Part shown: positions 54,390 through 62,049 of the stretch, one piece after another | Layout: the number at the start of each line of letters is the position of its first letter | How positions within the stretch are numbered: position 1 is the first letter of the stretch | NCBI GenBank assembly: GCA_902766785.1 | Contig: CACXEO010000003.1 | Span: forward strand, 1-62,049 | DNA from: Oscillospiraceae bacterium | GTDB taxonomy: Bacteria; Bacillota; Clostridia; Oscillospirales; Ruminococcaceae | Length of the DNA: 62,049 nucleotides | Direction: 5' to 3' | Notes under the pieces: model-generated | What the model was told of the DNA's origin: nothing | Database searches by the model: none | The model's input: the letters and a program-made list of their open reading frames with translations, nothing else | Program-made: the position numbers and the translations under genes

Positions 54390-55934
54390 TTAGTCAATCA
54401 GCGGAATTAAAATCATCCCGCCCTGCGTCATGGTTTCTGCGTCAAGGTCATTCTCTTCCAGAATTGCCCCCACTGAGGTATGGTACCGTTTGGCAATATC
54501 CCAGATCTGTTCTCCCTCATCCGCAAAATAAAGAGTAACAGCAGCCTGTTCCGCTTTCGAGGTTGCTTTAGCCTCATCCAGCGACATATTGACAACTACC
54601 GGCTGGCTGATCATTTGAACGGCCTTGGAAAAAACTGACAACTCAATCCGCAGATCGATTTTATGGTCGCCCGTTAAATGGTAAGACATGCTGCGAATCT
54701 GTGCAGACACTTCAATTTCACACCCCGGAAGACCTGGCTCTTTATCAATATCGTCATGGAACTCCACCCGCTTGTCAATTGACAGCGGCATTCCGGTAAC
54801 TGTGGCGCAAACAGCGCAAATATCAAATTCCCCATCCAGCGAAATCCCGGTCGCCGTCCTTTTCCCCGTAAGCCTTGCAATATCACACCAGATGTCGTAA
54901 ACCGACGCAATTTCTTCATTCGGCGTATCCACTGAAGTTTGAACCATTGAAGTCATTGCCGGCAGAGAAAGGCTTCTCCTGAGGTTGATTTTTTTATACT
55001 CCAATTCACACTCATAATTTGTCGAGTAAAGGTCTCGGATTATCTCTTTTTCTGATTCCATTACGCAGGTGCAGATACAGTTGACACTGAGCTCCGCTGA
55101 AACAATCTTGGATTCACCGTCCATTGTCGTTTTCGGTTCAAGGTCAGCGCAGGTGACGTCAAAACAGACGTCACAGGAAAAGCGGTCGTCCACCCCCGGA
55201 AGGTCAATAATCTGGCTGACAGGAACCGAATATTCCACCGTCTGGGGTACCGCGTCCTCATCGAGCGGGCAGTAGGCAACATGCAGCTGGATTTCACCTT
55301 TGACAATCACCTTGTTTGCAATCACCTTAACATCGTCTACCCGAGCTGTCTCACTGTGATACAGGACTGAAGCAATGGAGTCGTTCCCGTTCGGCAGTTC
55401 CAGCTCTTCACGCACAGTAAAGGATTTACAGGTCTGGCGGCATTCTCCGTCCATTTTTACTGACGACTGCTGTTTCTGAACACCTGCCCCCTCCGCATCG
55501 CTCACTACCGTCTCCTGGCGCTGGTCGGAAACGCGCAGGAAAATCCCGATTGCCCCGCGGATATCAAACCGGCGGGAGTTAACGCCGCGGCAGTTTAAAT
55601 ACTCACACTGCATGGAAACGTTCATTGACGGGTTCTCACAGGCAGATTTGAGTGCAACCGTTTTGGTGAACGGAAGCCGCTGGCTGAAGGAGCGGATCTG
55701 GTTTGTTTCCTCGCAGATATAGACTACAAAAACAGTTGCCATCCCATCGATGACCGCCTCATTGCCCACTACTCTGCCGGACGTCATTTTAGGAACCATT
55801 TTACATTTCAGCACTTTGAACACGTTTGGGCAGTAATCGGGCAACAGGCAGTCCAGCTCAACAGACTGCTCTACCATTGCGTCAAAAACTACCTCATTGA
55901 CTTCTATGGTATCATGGGTAAGCTTTAATTCCAT
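54390..55934 (-). CDS. SPOCS (DUF3794) and LysM domain protein
   Basis: Encodes 514 residues. About three SPOCS/DUF3794 domains (VDALxPxYCPxVxKV-like start at ~25-45, repeated near 190 and 335) are followed by a C-terminal LysM domain (IWDIAKRYHTSVGAIL and LIPL, ~465-510). Proteins of this build are spore-associated in Clostridia; the LysM part should bind the spore cortex or cell wall. Next to spoIVA, 23 bases upstream, a role in spore envelope assembly is likely; its exact role is unknown. Confidence 0.85.
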   Translation of the reverse strand: MELKLTHDTIEVNEVVFDAMVEQSVELDCLLPDYCPNVFKVLKCKMVPKMTSGRVVGNEAVIDGMATVFVVYICEETNQIRSFSQRLPFTKTVALKSACENPSMNVSMQCEYLNCRGVNSRRFDIRGAIGIFLRVSDQRQETVVSDAEGAGVQKQQSSVKMDGECRQTCKSFTVREELELPNGNDSIASVLYHSETARVDDVKVIANKVIVKGEIQLHVAYCPLDEDAVPQTVEYSVPVSQIIDLPGVDDRFSCDVCFDVTCADLEPKTTMDGESKIVSAELSVNCICTCVMESEKEIIRDLYSTNYECELEYKKINLRRSLSLPAMTSMVQTSVDTPNEEIASVYDIWCDIARLTGKRTATGISLDGEFDICAVCATVTGMPLSIDKRVEFHDDIDKEPGLPGCEIEVSAQIRSMSYHLTGDHKIDLRIELSVFSKAVQMISQPVVVNMSLDEAKATSKAEQAAVTLYFADEGEQIWDIAKRYHTSVGAILEENDLDAETMTQGGMILIPLID

Positions 55935-56153
55935 ATCTGCTTCTACTCCTTTTATGATTTTTCTACCCTATACCTATTCGAAAGCTGTCCGTGTTATGCA
56001 CAGTTTTGTTTCTTTGGGCATAGAATAATGGCGCGAAGACAACGGCGTCTTTCAAAACCTGATAAAGTGGGAATCCCGGCTCTATTGGGGTGTGTCTTAC
56101 CGGAAACCAATTTTGCCCGGAACACTTTATCTCAAACCGGAGGAGGACACCAC

Positions 56154-57986
56154 ATGTGCGGTATTGCCGGATGGCTTGATTTTGAAACGGATATTGCCCG
56201 GAATGACGCCGTTTTGGAGACAATGTCTAAAACCCTGGAACGGCGGGGACCTGATTCTCACGGCGAATATAAATTTACAGAAGGCTGCCTATTGCACCGG
56301 CGGCTCGCCGTTATAGACCCGCAGAATGGGCTACAGCCCATGACTCGGATGAACGGAGATGCCTCTTACACCATTACATACAACGGCGAACTCTATAACA
56401 CGGAAGAGCTCCGGCATGATTTAGCCGCAAGGGGCTACGAATTTACAACCCGGAGCGATACCGAGGTGCTGCTCGCGTCCTATATTGAATGGGGCGAGGC
56501 CTGCCTGGAACGTCTCAACGGTATATACGCTTTCGCCGTCTGGAACTCCGAAAAAAAGGAGCTGTTTGCCGCTCGGGACCGGATTGGGGTAAAACCATTT
56601 TTTTACTACGTCTATAAAAATGGCTTTATCTTCGGTTCTGAGTTAAAAACCCTCCTTGCAAACCCCATGGTGGAACCTTTGTTGGACGAAGAAGGCATCC
56701 GCGAACTTTTCCTGCTTGGGCCGGGGCGGAAACCGGGCAGCGGGGTGATCTATGGTGTAAAGGAGCTAAATCCCGGCGAATATTTAAAACTTGACAGAGA
56801 GCACCTCACTGTAAAGCCGTACTGGCTTTTGGAGGCCAGAGAACACGTTGATTCTGAAGCGGAAACAATCGAACGCACAAGAGAACTGCTGACCGACGCC
56901 ATCAGCCGTCAGCTCGTCTCAGACGTTCCGCTCTGCTGTCTTCTCTCCGGCGGGCTGGATTCAAGCATCATTTCCACGGTCGCGGCCAAAAACTGCCGCA
57001 AACAGGGAAAAAAGCTCACCACTTACTCGGTCGACTACCGGGACAACGACAAATATTTTGAAGCAAACGCTTTCCAGCCCACTGAGGATGCTCCGTTTAT
57101 TGAACAGATGTCTAACTATATCGGCTCAGACCATCGCAAAATCCTCCTCTCCAATTTGGAGTTGGCTGACGCGCTTGACGATGCAGTTCTCGCCCGGGAC
57201 TTTCCCGGCATGGCGGATATCGACTCTTCGCTTTTGCTTTTCTCACGGGAGATTAAAAAGGATTACACGGTTGGAGTATCCGGCGAATGTGCGGATGAAA
57301 TTTTTGGGGGATACCCATGGTATCATCGGGAAGATATCCTATTCCGGGAGGCTTTTCCCTGGTCCCACTCCGCACGGCTCAGAGAAAGTTTGCTCAAGCC
57401 GGGAACCCTTGGCTGTAACGCGGTCGAATACATTCAATCACAGTACCGAGACACGGTCAGCCGGGTGAGCCGGCTTCCCGGAGAGAGCAGAAAAAGCACC
57501 CGGATGCGGGAAATGTTCTGCCTCAACTTCAGTTGGTTTATGCAGACCCTTCTGGACCGCAAAGACCGGATGTCTATGTACTGCGGCCTTGAAATGCGGG
57601 TTCCCTTCTGCGACCACCGTCTGGTGGAATACGCCTATAATATGCCCTGGGAATTCAAGGCGCTTTACGGACGGGAAAAAGGGATTCTGCGCAAGGCTTT
57701 TGAGAAAATACTCCCCTACGAAATTGTATGGCGAAAAAAGAGCCCTTATCCCAAAACAATGAACCCTGTCTACGAAAAAAAGGTGACGGAAAAGGTATTT
57801 ACCATTCTGGAAGACGGAAGCCCCATCGGGGAACTTGTCGATTTCAAGCGTCTGCGGGAACTGGCGGAACATCCTGAACAGGTTAAAGAACCGTGGTACG
57901 GTCAGCTGATGCGCGCCCCCCAGATGTTCGCCTACCTGTACCAGCTCCATGTCTGGATGAAACAATACAAAATCCGGCTGAAATAA
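56154..57986 (+). CDS. asnB: asparagine synthase, glutamine-hydrolysing
   Basis: Encodes 610 residues from an ATG directly behind GGAGGAGG, which places the nucleophile Cys at position 2 (MCGIAGW) as required after Met removal. The N-terminal glutaminase domain (to ~200; HRRLAVID, YNGELYN) precedes the synthetase domain with SGGLDSSI near residue 265 and SGECADEIFGGYPWY. It amidates free aspartate. With gatCAB/aspS also present, the cell has two routes to asparagine or Asn-tRNA. The upstream reading frame extension lacks a ribosome site and is rejected. Confidence 0.94.
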   Translation: MCGIAGWLDFETDIARNDAVLETMSKTLERRGPDSHGEYKFTEGCLLHRRLAVIDPQNGLQPMTRMNGDASYTITYNGELYNTEELRHDLAARGYEFTTRSDTEVLLASYIEWGEACLERLNGIYAFAVWNSEKKELFAARDRIGVKPFFYYVYKNGFIFGSELKTLLANPMVEPLLDEEGIRELFLLGPGRKPGSGVIYGVKELNPGEYLKLDREHLTVKPYWLLEAREHVDSEAETIERTRELLTDAISRQLVSDVPLCCLLSGGLDSSIISTVAAKNCRKQGKKLTTYSVDYRDNDKYFEANAFQPTEDAPFIEQMSNYIGSDHRKILLSNLELADALDDAVLARDFPGMADIDSSLLLFSREIKKDYTVGVSGECADEIFGGYPWYHREDILFREAFPWSHSARLRESLLKPGTLGCNAVEYIQSQYRDTVSRVSRLPGESRKSTRMREMFCLNFSWFMQTLLDRKDRMSMYCGLEMRVPFCDHRLVEYAYNMPWEFKALYGREKGILRKAFEKILPYEIVWRKKSPYPKTMNPVYEKKVTEKVFTILEDGSPIGELVDFKRLRELAEHPEQVKEPWYGQLMRAPQMFAYLYQLHVWMKQYKIRLK

Positions 57987-58046
57987 GCTTCTCCCAATAC
58001 AACTTAAACTACCTGCTCTTTCCTCACCACGCACCTGCAAAACAGA

Positions 58047-58078
58047 AGCGCCGCCGGATACTTTTATCCGGCGGCGCT
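58047..58078 (+). terminator. hairpin after asnB
   Basis: AGCGCCGCCGGATA and its complement pair around CTTT. There is no T-run, so termination strength is uncertain. Confidence 0.55.
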
Positions 58079-58210
58079 AATATTGATGACCATCCTCTGC
58101 ATTCCATATAACCCGGTTCTGCTTTCCGGTTTTATCCCCGGAATACCACCCGTCGTACGCACGGCGGTAAAGCTCCGGCTTTTCATATTGTTTAAATTTC
58201 CGCGCACAAC

Positions 58211-58241
58211 AAAAACGCAGGGAGTTGATCCCTGCGTTTTT
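58211..58241 (-). terminator. terminator after the surface-protein gene
   Basis: AAAAACGCAGGG and CCCTGCGTTTTT pair around a 7-base loop, 7 bases beyond the stop at 58249. T-runs on both sides; it may also serve asnB. Confidence 0.85.
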
Positions 58242-58248
58242 TCGTTTA

Positions 58249-59610
58249 CTATTTTGCTCTACGTCTTATAAGCACAGCCCCTGCCGCCGCAGCTATAAGC
58301 ACGATGCCCATAACAATCGCCATTGTGCTGTCTCCAGTTGCCGGAGGTGCGAGAGGAACCTCTTCATCGGGGACTTCTTCTTCCGGGTCAGCCGGCCCAA
58401 CAAGCGGCGGGTCGTCATCCGGAATTTCTTCTTCGCCGTCAAGCTGTGTCAGAGCAATACTGTGCTGGTAAGAGAATTTGTACATCTGATAGCCGTTTCC
58501 AACGCCGGGGCCGTCCAACGCCCACATAAAAGCAAACGCAAGGATTTCGCCGTCCGTTAAAGAATCGGCATTCTCAAGGCCTGAAAAATAAGAGTCAGCC
58601 GTTTTGTAAAGCTCACTGGAGGCATCCATATAATCCCCTACGCCGTGAGCCCGGGTAAATTCAGTATTTCTGTTAGGATTCAGCAATGCAATTTCTTCTT
58701 CACCAAAGGCGAAACTGAAATAATCCTGATAGAAAATATTGTAGCTGAAAACCGCCAAATCTTTTTCCGGCCATTTGATCTGAACCTGTACTTCATCGCC
58801 GTCCGCCGGATTTTCAGAAGCGGATGTATAGTATACAAAAGGCTCAAGTTCCGGATGCTCCGCACAGTAAGCTTTCATTTTCGAGAAAGGCATCTTGAAA
58901 ATAGAGTTGGAGCCGGCCTGGGCAAAAGTATCGCCCAAATTCGGATTCGCCGCCACCAGCTCGTCCCAGCTCGAATAGTTGGTATTATACAGTTTGGAAT
59001 AGTAAGCCAGCATATAATCGGTCAGGGCAGTCGGCCCTTCAAAGCCTTTAGCCGCCAGATAATCGTAAACACCGAACATCATATCAGAAGTTACCTTGGA
59101 AGAACCGCTTACACCAAAGAGTTCCTTATAAATTGCTTTGTTGGAAGCGGGGATAGATCCAATGTAGCTGTAGGGAATTTTCTTGCCGTCAAAGCCGGTA
59201 AAGGGGCTTAGTTCGTTTGAAGAGGAGACATCCTGCGTAGTAAGCTTCAGGCTGCCCTGCTCATAAGCATACTCATGGCTTGATTCGTTGTTAATGTAAA
59301 CGTTAAAAAGGTTGCTGTCGCCCGGAAGAATCGGATATCTGCTGTATCCATATTTCTCTGCATAATCATTGAGAAGTTTAATGGCGGCGGGCGCCAGATT
59401 CACAGTCAGATCGCCGGAAGCGGTACTGCTGATAGTCAGATATAGATTAAACGCTCCGGCTTCCTCATCAAAACCGGATTTTTCCATATCCACAATAATT
59501 GGTTCGTCGGTAATGGCCGGTTCCTCTGCAAACGCTGTCATTGCCGCAGTTCCTACTAATAGGGACAGAGACAGTACAGAGACCAGCAGTTTTTTAAATG
59601 TGTTTTTCAT
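58249..59610 (-). CDS. secreted surface protein with possible sortase-anchor tail
   Basis: Encodes 453 residues. A signal peptide (~1-28, cut after FA) is followed by ~370 residues of unknown fold, an acidic Pro-rich stalk (~395-420), then PPATGD, a hydrophobic helix and RRRAK at the end. This is the layout of a sortase substrate, with PPATG in place of LPxTG. No enzyme motif is seen. It is probably a cell-wall protein on the surface; function unknown. Flanked by terminators on its 3' side; no sortase gene is near. Confidence 0.7.
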   Translation of the reverse strand: MKNTFKKLLVSVLSLSLLVGTAAMTAFAEEPAITDEPIIVDMEKSGFDEEAGAFNLYLTISSTASGDLTVNLAPAAIKLLNDYAEKYGYSRYPILPGDSNLFNVYINNESSHEYAYEQGSLKLTTQDVSSSNELSPFTGFDGKKIPYSYIGSIPASNKAIYKELFGVSGSSKVTSDMMFGVYDYLAAKGFEGPTALTDYMLAYYSKLYNTNYSSWDELVAANPNLGDTFAQAGSNSIFKMPFSKMKAYCAEHPELEPFVYYTSASENPADGDEVQVQIKWPEKDLAVFSYNIFYQDYFSFAFGEEEIALLNPNRNTEFTRAHGVGDYMDASSELYKTADSYFSGLENADSLTDGEILAFAFMWALDGPGVGNGYQMYKFSYQHSIALTQLDGEEEIPDDDPPLVGPADPEEEVPDEEVPLAPPATGDSTMAIVMGIVLIAAAAGAVLIRRRAK

Positions 59611-59746
59611 GATATCTCTCCTTTCAGTTGCTTTGATCCCCTCGTATCAAGATTGCACCTAAATGATATCACCATGAAGTCACATACCGGTCACAAAAAA
59701 TCCATTTGTAATAAAAATTAATCTTTATTCCTGTTTTTCATAAATA

Positions 59747-59812
59747 CCAATAGCAACAAAAAGGGAGAGATCCCCGGAATACCGGGGATCTCTCCCTTTT
59801 TGTTGCTATTGG
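59747..59812 (-). terminator. 31-base-pair perfect hairpin at the lipoprotein gene end
   Basis: Perfect arms 59747-59777 and 59782-59812 with loop AATA. The right arm includes the last codons and stop of the gene ending at 59806; AGGGAG-AAAAA tracts give T-runs inside the stem on the minus strand. Unusually long for a terminator. Confidence 0.8.
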
Positions 59813-60780
59813 ACCAGCGGACCCCAATCGCGTTCTGCACCGTCAACAATAATAACGATATTTTCGCGCTTTTCATCAAATTTCCACCTGGCGCAGAGCC
59901 GCAGCTCTGAAAAACGAGGATCGTCAGCAGCGGGCGGTACTTCGCCGAAACTGCTTCCGGTTCTCAGCGTAAAAGAATCCAAGTATCCGTTTTTTACACA
60001 ATCTTTCTGCGTCATCCCAAAGGCTGCAAGCCCGGCACCGTCGCTTAGTGCCGTTTCACCAAACGGATCCATATAATAATAGTTCCCTTCCAACTTTGCC
60101 AGAATCATCAGGTGTGAGGTTCCGTCCCCGCCCTTTGTCTCCACCTTTAGACAATCGACGCCGGCCTGCAGAAGCGCCGCTCCAAGAACCTCCGCATAAC
60201 TGTTGTGATCGGCCTCTCCGTTAAGCGCGTCCCACGCTGTCAAGCCGCTTCTCCCACTCTCAAACAAGCTGGAGGTAGCGTAAAGGTAAATCCCCATTGC
60301 CTTGGCAACCTCGCCGTCCCCTTCTTTGAGGGCGAGCATAAAAATATTTTTAAATTTCGCCGGGTAATCCGAAATTTTCTGCGCGTGAATGTTTCCGTTA
60401 TACCGGTAGGAAAACTTCATCGCGGCATCAGAGGCGCTGTATTCAGCCGCTGTTACCAGTGCAAAAGGGGGGTAATACTCCTTCAAAACTCCCGTCACAA
60501 GTTGAAACTCACTTTCGTCCTTCACCGGAACAGACTCCACCCGTCCCTCTATGGCGTCGACCGCCGCCTTGTAAACGGAGAGCGAATCCCCAAGCTTTTC
60601 CTCTATCAAAGAAGGGAGCACATAAGGATTATAGTTGTATTCGTAAGCGGGAAGATCGCTGCTCTCCGAAGAAGAGCTCCCGACCCCGCCTTGACTGCTT
60701 CCGGGATCGTTCTCCATCTGGCAGCCACCAAGGATTGAACACACCAGTACCGCCGCCAAAAGCAACGCAAGTTTTTTCAT
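59806..60780 (-). CDS. lipoprotein with transglutaminase-like region lacking the Cys
   Basis: Encodes 324 residues. Signal peptide with lipobox LGGC puts the lipidated Cys at 20, then a Ser/Gly-rich linker (~25-40). Residues ~190-250 (SYAEVLGAALLQAGVDC, TSHLMILAKLEGNYYYMDPF) resemble the second half of a transglutaminase-like fold with the His and Asp in place, but no Cys stands where the nucleophile belongs (the segment reads DHNSYAE). It may be a binding, not catalytic, domain. A start three codons earlier is possible. A strongly folded leader precedes it. Confidence 0.65.
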   Translation of the reverse strand: MKKLALLLAAVLVCSILGGCQMENDPGSSQGGVGSSSSESSDLPAYEYNYNPYVLPSLIEEKLGDSLSVYKAAVDAIEGRVESVPVKDESEFQLVTGVLKEYYPPFALVTAAEYSASDAAMKFSYRYNGNIHAQKISDYPAKFKNIFMLALKEGDGEVAKAMGIYLYATSSLFESGRSGLTAWDALNGEADHNSYAEVLGAALLQAGVDCLKVETKGGDGTSHLMILAKLEGNYYYMDPFGETALSDGAGLAAFGMTQKDCVKNGYLDSFTLRTGSSFGEVPPAADDPRFSELRLCARWKFDEKRENIVIIVDGAERDWGPLVQ

Positions 60781-60799
60781 ATAAATCATCCATTCTGCC

Positions 60800-60919
60800 G
60801 CTTCGCACCGGCCAAATTATAGTGACAGCGCGCCGTCTTATCGTGCGAAGCAGAAGGGTGATAAGACGGTTGTGCGCATCGGGGCGGGAACAGCGGCGCG
60901 GATAAACCGCCCTGCGCAC
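60800..60919 (-). promoter_or_regulatory. structured 5' leader with possible H-type pseudoknot
   Basis: Three dyads: a 10-base stem (60833-60842 with 60860-60869, CCGTCTTATC), a 9-base stem (60800-60808 with 60843-60851, GCTTCGCAC) and an outer stem (60872-60878 with 60913-60919, GTGCGCA) closing a G/C-rich inner stem (60882-60887 with 60907-60912). The first two interleave as in a pseudoknot. It ends about 20 bases before the start codon. A regulatory RNA is inferred; no known riboswitch class recognised. Confidence 0.5.
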
Positions 60920-60998
60920 CGGCCCGCGAAAAACGAACATAATATTTTTTCACGTTCATCATCTTTATCTTTTTTTCACGTTTACATTCAGATACTAT

Positions 60999-61021
60999 AT
61001 TATAGTAATTCTTCCTGCGAA
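60999..61021 (-). promoter_or_regulatory. candidate promoter of the lipoprotein gene
   Basis: TATAAT (60999-61004, minus strand) with a weak ATTGAT-like -35 about 16 bases upstream. It would give a ~210-base leader containing all the dyads. Confidence 0.4.
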
Positions 61022-61070
61022 TCAATAACAATTTGTAAAACCTTAAAAGTTGTCGAATTATATATTTTAC

Positions 61071-61099
61071 TTGAAACCTTTTGCCTCAAAGCGTATAAT
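61071..61099 (+). promoter_or_regulatory. promoter of the dehydrogenase gene
   Basis: TTGAAA (61071-61076), a 17-base spacer and TATAAT (61094-61099), then AAGGAGG (61118-61124) before the ATG at 61133. Confidence 0.85.
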
Positions 61100-61132
61100 A
61101 ATGCTTGGAATTAATATAAGGAGGCAAATCTG

Positions 61133-62049
61133 ATGCGCATCGTAATGCTAGAACCACTCGGCGTGCCGGAACAGACCGTTCTGGAAATCGCAAAACCACT
61201 CACCGATCTTGGGCACGAATTCGTATTCTGCGGCGGTAAACTCACCGAAGCTGAAAAAATTGAACGCGCCAAAGATGCGGACGTTTTTGTAATTGCGAAT
61301 TCCCCCTTGAGCGAAGACGTAATTCTGGCCGCTCCCAACCTAAAAATGATCTCTGTTGGCTTCACCGGCGTTGACCATGTACCTACCCTCTGCAATGAAA
61401 AAGGGATTTTGGTCTGCAACGCACAGGGCTACTGCACAGACGCCGTTGCGGAACTCACTTTCGGCCTGATCCTGGCTGTGTACCGCAATATCCTCCCCTG
61501 CCACGACCGGACCAAAGAGGGCAGCACAAAAGATGGGCTGGTGGGCAATGAACTCCGCGGAAAGACGATTGGCATTGTCGGAACCGGCGCAATCGGCAAC
61601 CGTGTAGCCGAAATCGGCAAAGCATTTGGCTGCAAGCTTCTGGGCTACAGCCGCACTGAACACGAGGAATCCAAAAAAATCGGCATTACATACTGTTCGC
61701 TCGACGACCTGATGAAAAATGCCGACATAATCACCCTTCACACCCCGCTCACCCCGGAGACGAAGCTCCTCATCAACAAAGAGCGGATCGGTATGATGAA
61801 ACCGAACGCAATTTTGGTAAACGTGGCCCGCGGCGGCGTGGTGGATTCTGCGGCGCTTGCTGAAGCGCTGAACAGCGGAAAAATTGCCGGCGCCGGGATT
61901 GACGTTTTTGAAAATGAGCCGCCGATTGAGACAGAGCATCCGCTTCTTCATTCTAAAAACACCGTTCTAACCCCCCATGTGGCGTTTGCAACCAAAGAAT
62001 CCATGGTGCGGCGCTGCGGTATGGTAGTAGACAATATTATCGCTTGGCT
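61133..62049 (+). CDS. D-2-hydroxyacid dehydrogenase family protein (3' partial)
   Basis: 305 codons are visible and the frame is open to the window end. VGFTGVDHVP begins the catalytic part; the NAD-binding loop is GIVGTGAIGNRVAEIGKAFG near residue 148; NVARGGVVDSAAL gives the catalytic Arg, ENEPP the Glu and LTPHVAFATKES the His. It reduces 2-oxoacids or oxidises D-2-hydroxyacids with NAD(H); SerA-like, glycerate or lactate substrates are all possible. The start is firm (AAGGAGG, strong promoter). Probably only a few residues are missing. Confidence 0.9.
   Translation, partial: MRIVMLEPLGVPEQTVLEIAKPLTDLGHEFVFCGGKLTEAEKIERAKDADVFVIANSPLSEDVILAAPNLKMISVGFTGVDHVPTLCNEKGILVCNAQGYCTDAVAELTFGLILAVYRNILPCHDRTKEGSTKDGLVGNELRGKTIGIVGTGAIGNRVAEIGKAFGCKLLGYSRTEHEESKKIGITYCSLDDLMKNADIITLHTPLTPETKLLINKERIGMMKPNAILVNVARGGVVDSAALAEALNSGKIAGAGIDVFENEPPIETEHPLLHSKNTVLTPHVAFATKESMVRRCGMVVDNIIAW

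Larger units (their letters stand above)
60781..61132. other. divergent intergenic: structured leader and promoters
   Basis: Between the lipoprotein gene and the dehydrogenase gene. GC-rich and full of dyads at 60800-60919, then AT-rich with a promoter on each strand (60999-61004 region for the minus strand, 61071-61099 for the plus strand). Confidence 0.6.

Overview
The window looks like the chromosome of an endospore-forming, Gram-positive anaerobe of the class Clostridia, most likely Oscillospiraceae/Ruminococcaceae. The evidence is a spoIVA gene next to a SPOCS/LysM spore-coat type gene, a CdaA/CdaR pair, an archaeal-type AspRS with GatCAB, the DapL route to diaminopimelate, a three-part glutamate synthase, a type III glutamine synthetase and a locus for glucuronic acid side chains of xylan. 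No rRNA, tRNA or CRISPR array was recognised. The species call is inference.

Bases 1-6500 are accessory DNA. They hold the tail of a hypothetical protein, a zinc-ribbon membrane protein, a DUF1653-like protein with a sigma-like C terminus, an iteron-like repeat block, a RepA-like AAA ATPase, and a run of decayed genes: a RepA_N replication initiator, a serine recombinase C terminus and a chimera of two ABC exporter genes. This reads as the residue of a plasmid-like integrated element. A GntR/YtrA-type ABC operon (6500-8406, with a clear promoter/operator) and a lone sulfatase (8467-9879) follow.

Bases 10200-27000 are nitrogen and aspartate-family metabolism. On the minus strand gatC-gatA-gatB-aspS-glnA-glnK-amtB run in one direction: tRNA-dependent amidation of Asp and Glu, glutamine synthesis, PII signalling and ammonium uptake. 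On the plus strand, from a diverging promoter, a split ferredoxin-type glutamate synthase (amidotransferase, FMN synthase, Fe-S protein, FAD oxidoreductase, GXGXG subunit) is followed by an ANTAR RNA-binding regulator and by dapF and dapL.

Bases 27200-36600 are housekeeping: a lipid kinase, a TfoX C-domain protein, a COG2509-type FAD protein, cdaR and cdaA (c-di-AMP synthesis), a cysteine desulfurase paired with a DUF3343 protein (possible sulfur/selenium delivery), ispD-ispF and a homocysteine methyltransferase.

Bases 36680-46774 form a coherent glucuronoxylan side-chain locus: AraC regulator, uxaC, a CE15-like esterase, a GH67 alpha-glucuronidase, a UxuB-type SDR, uxuA, a KDPG aldolase fused to a VOC domain, and kdgK. 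Together they take glucuronate to pyruvate and glyceraldehyde 3-phosphate.

Bases 47200-62049 hold a four-gene efflux/lipoprotein-type ABC system (adaptor, FtsX permease, two ATPases, one fused to an AbrB-like domain), spoIVA, a SPOCS-LysM gene, asnB, a putative sortase-anchored surface protein, a lipoprotein with a transglutaminase-like fold behind a strongly structured leader, and the start of a D-2-hydroxyacid dehydrogenase. The least explained signals are the pseudoknot-capable leader at 60800-60919, the repeats at 2541-2919 and the short GAA-loop hairpin string at 46995-47070.
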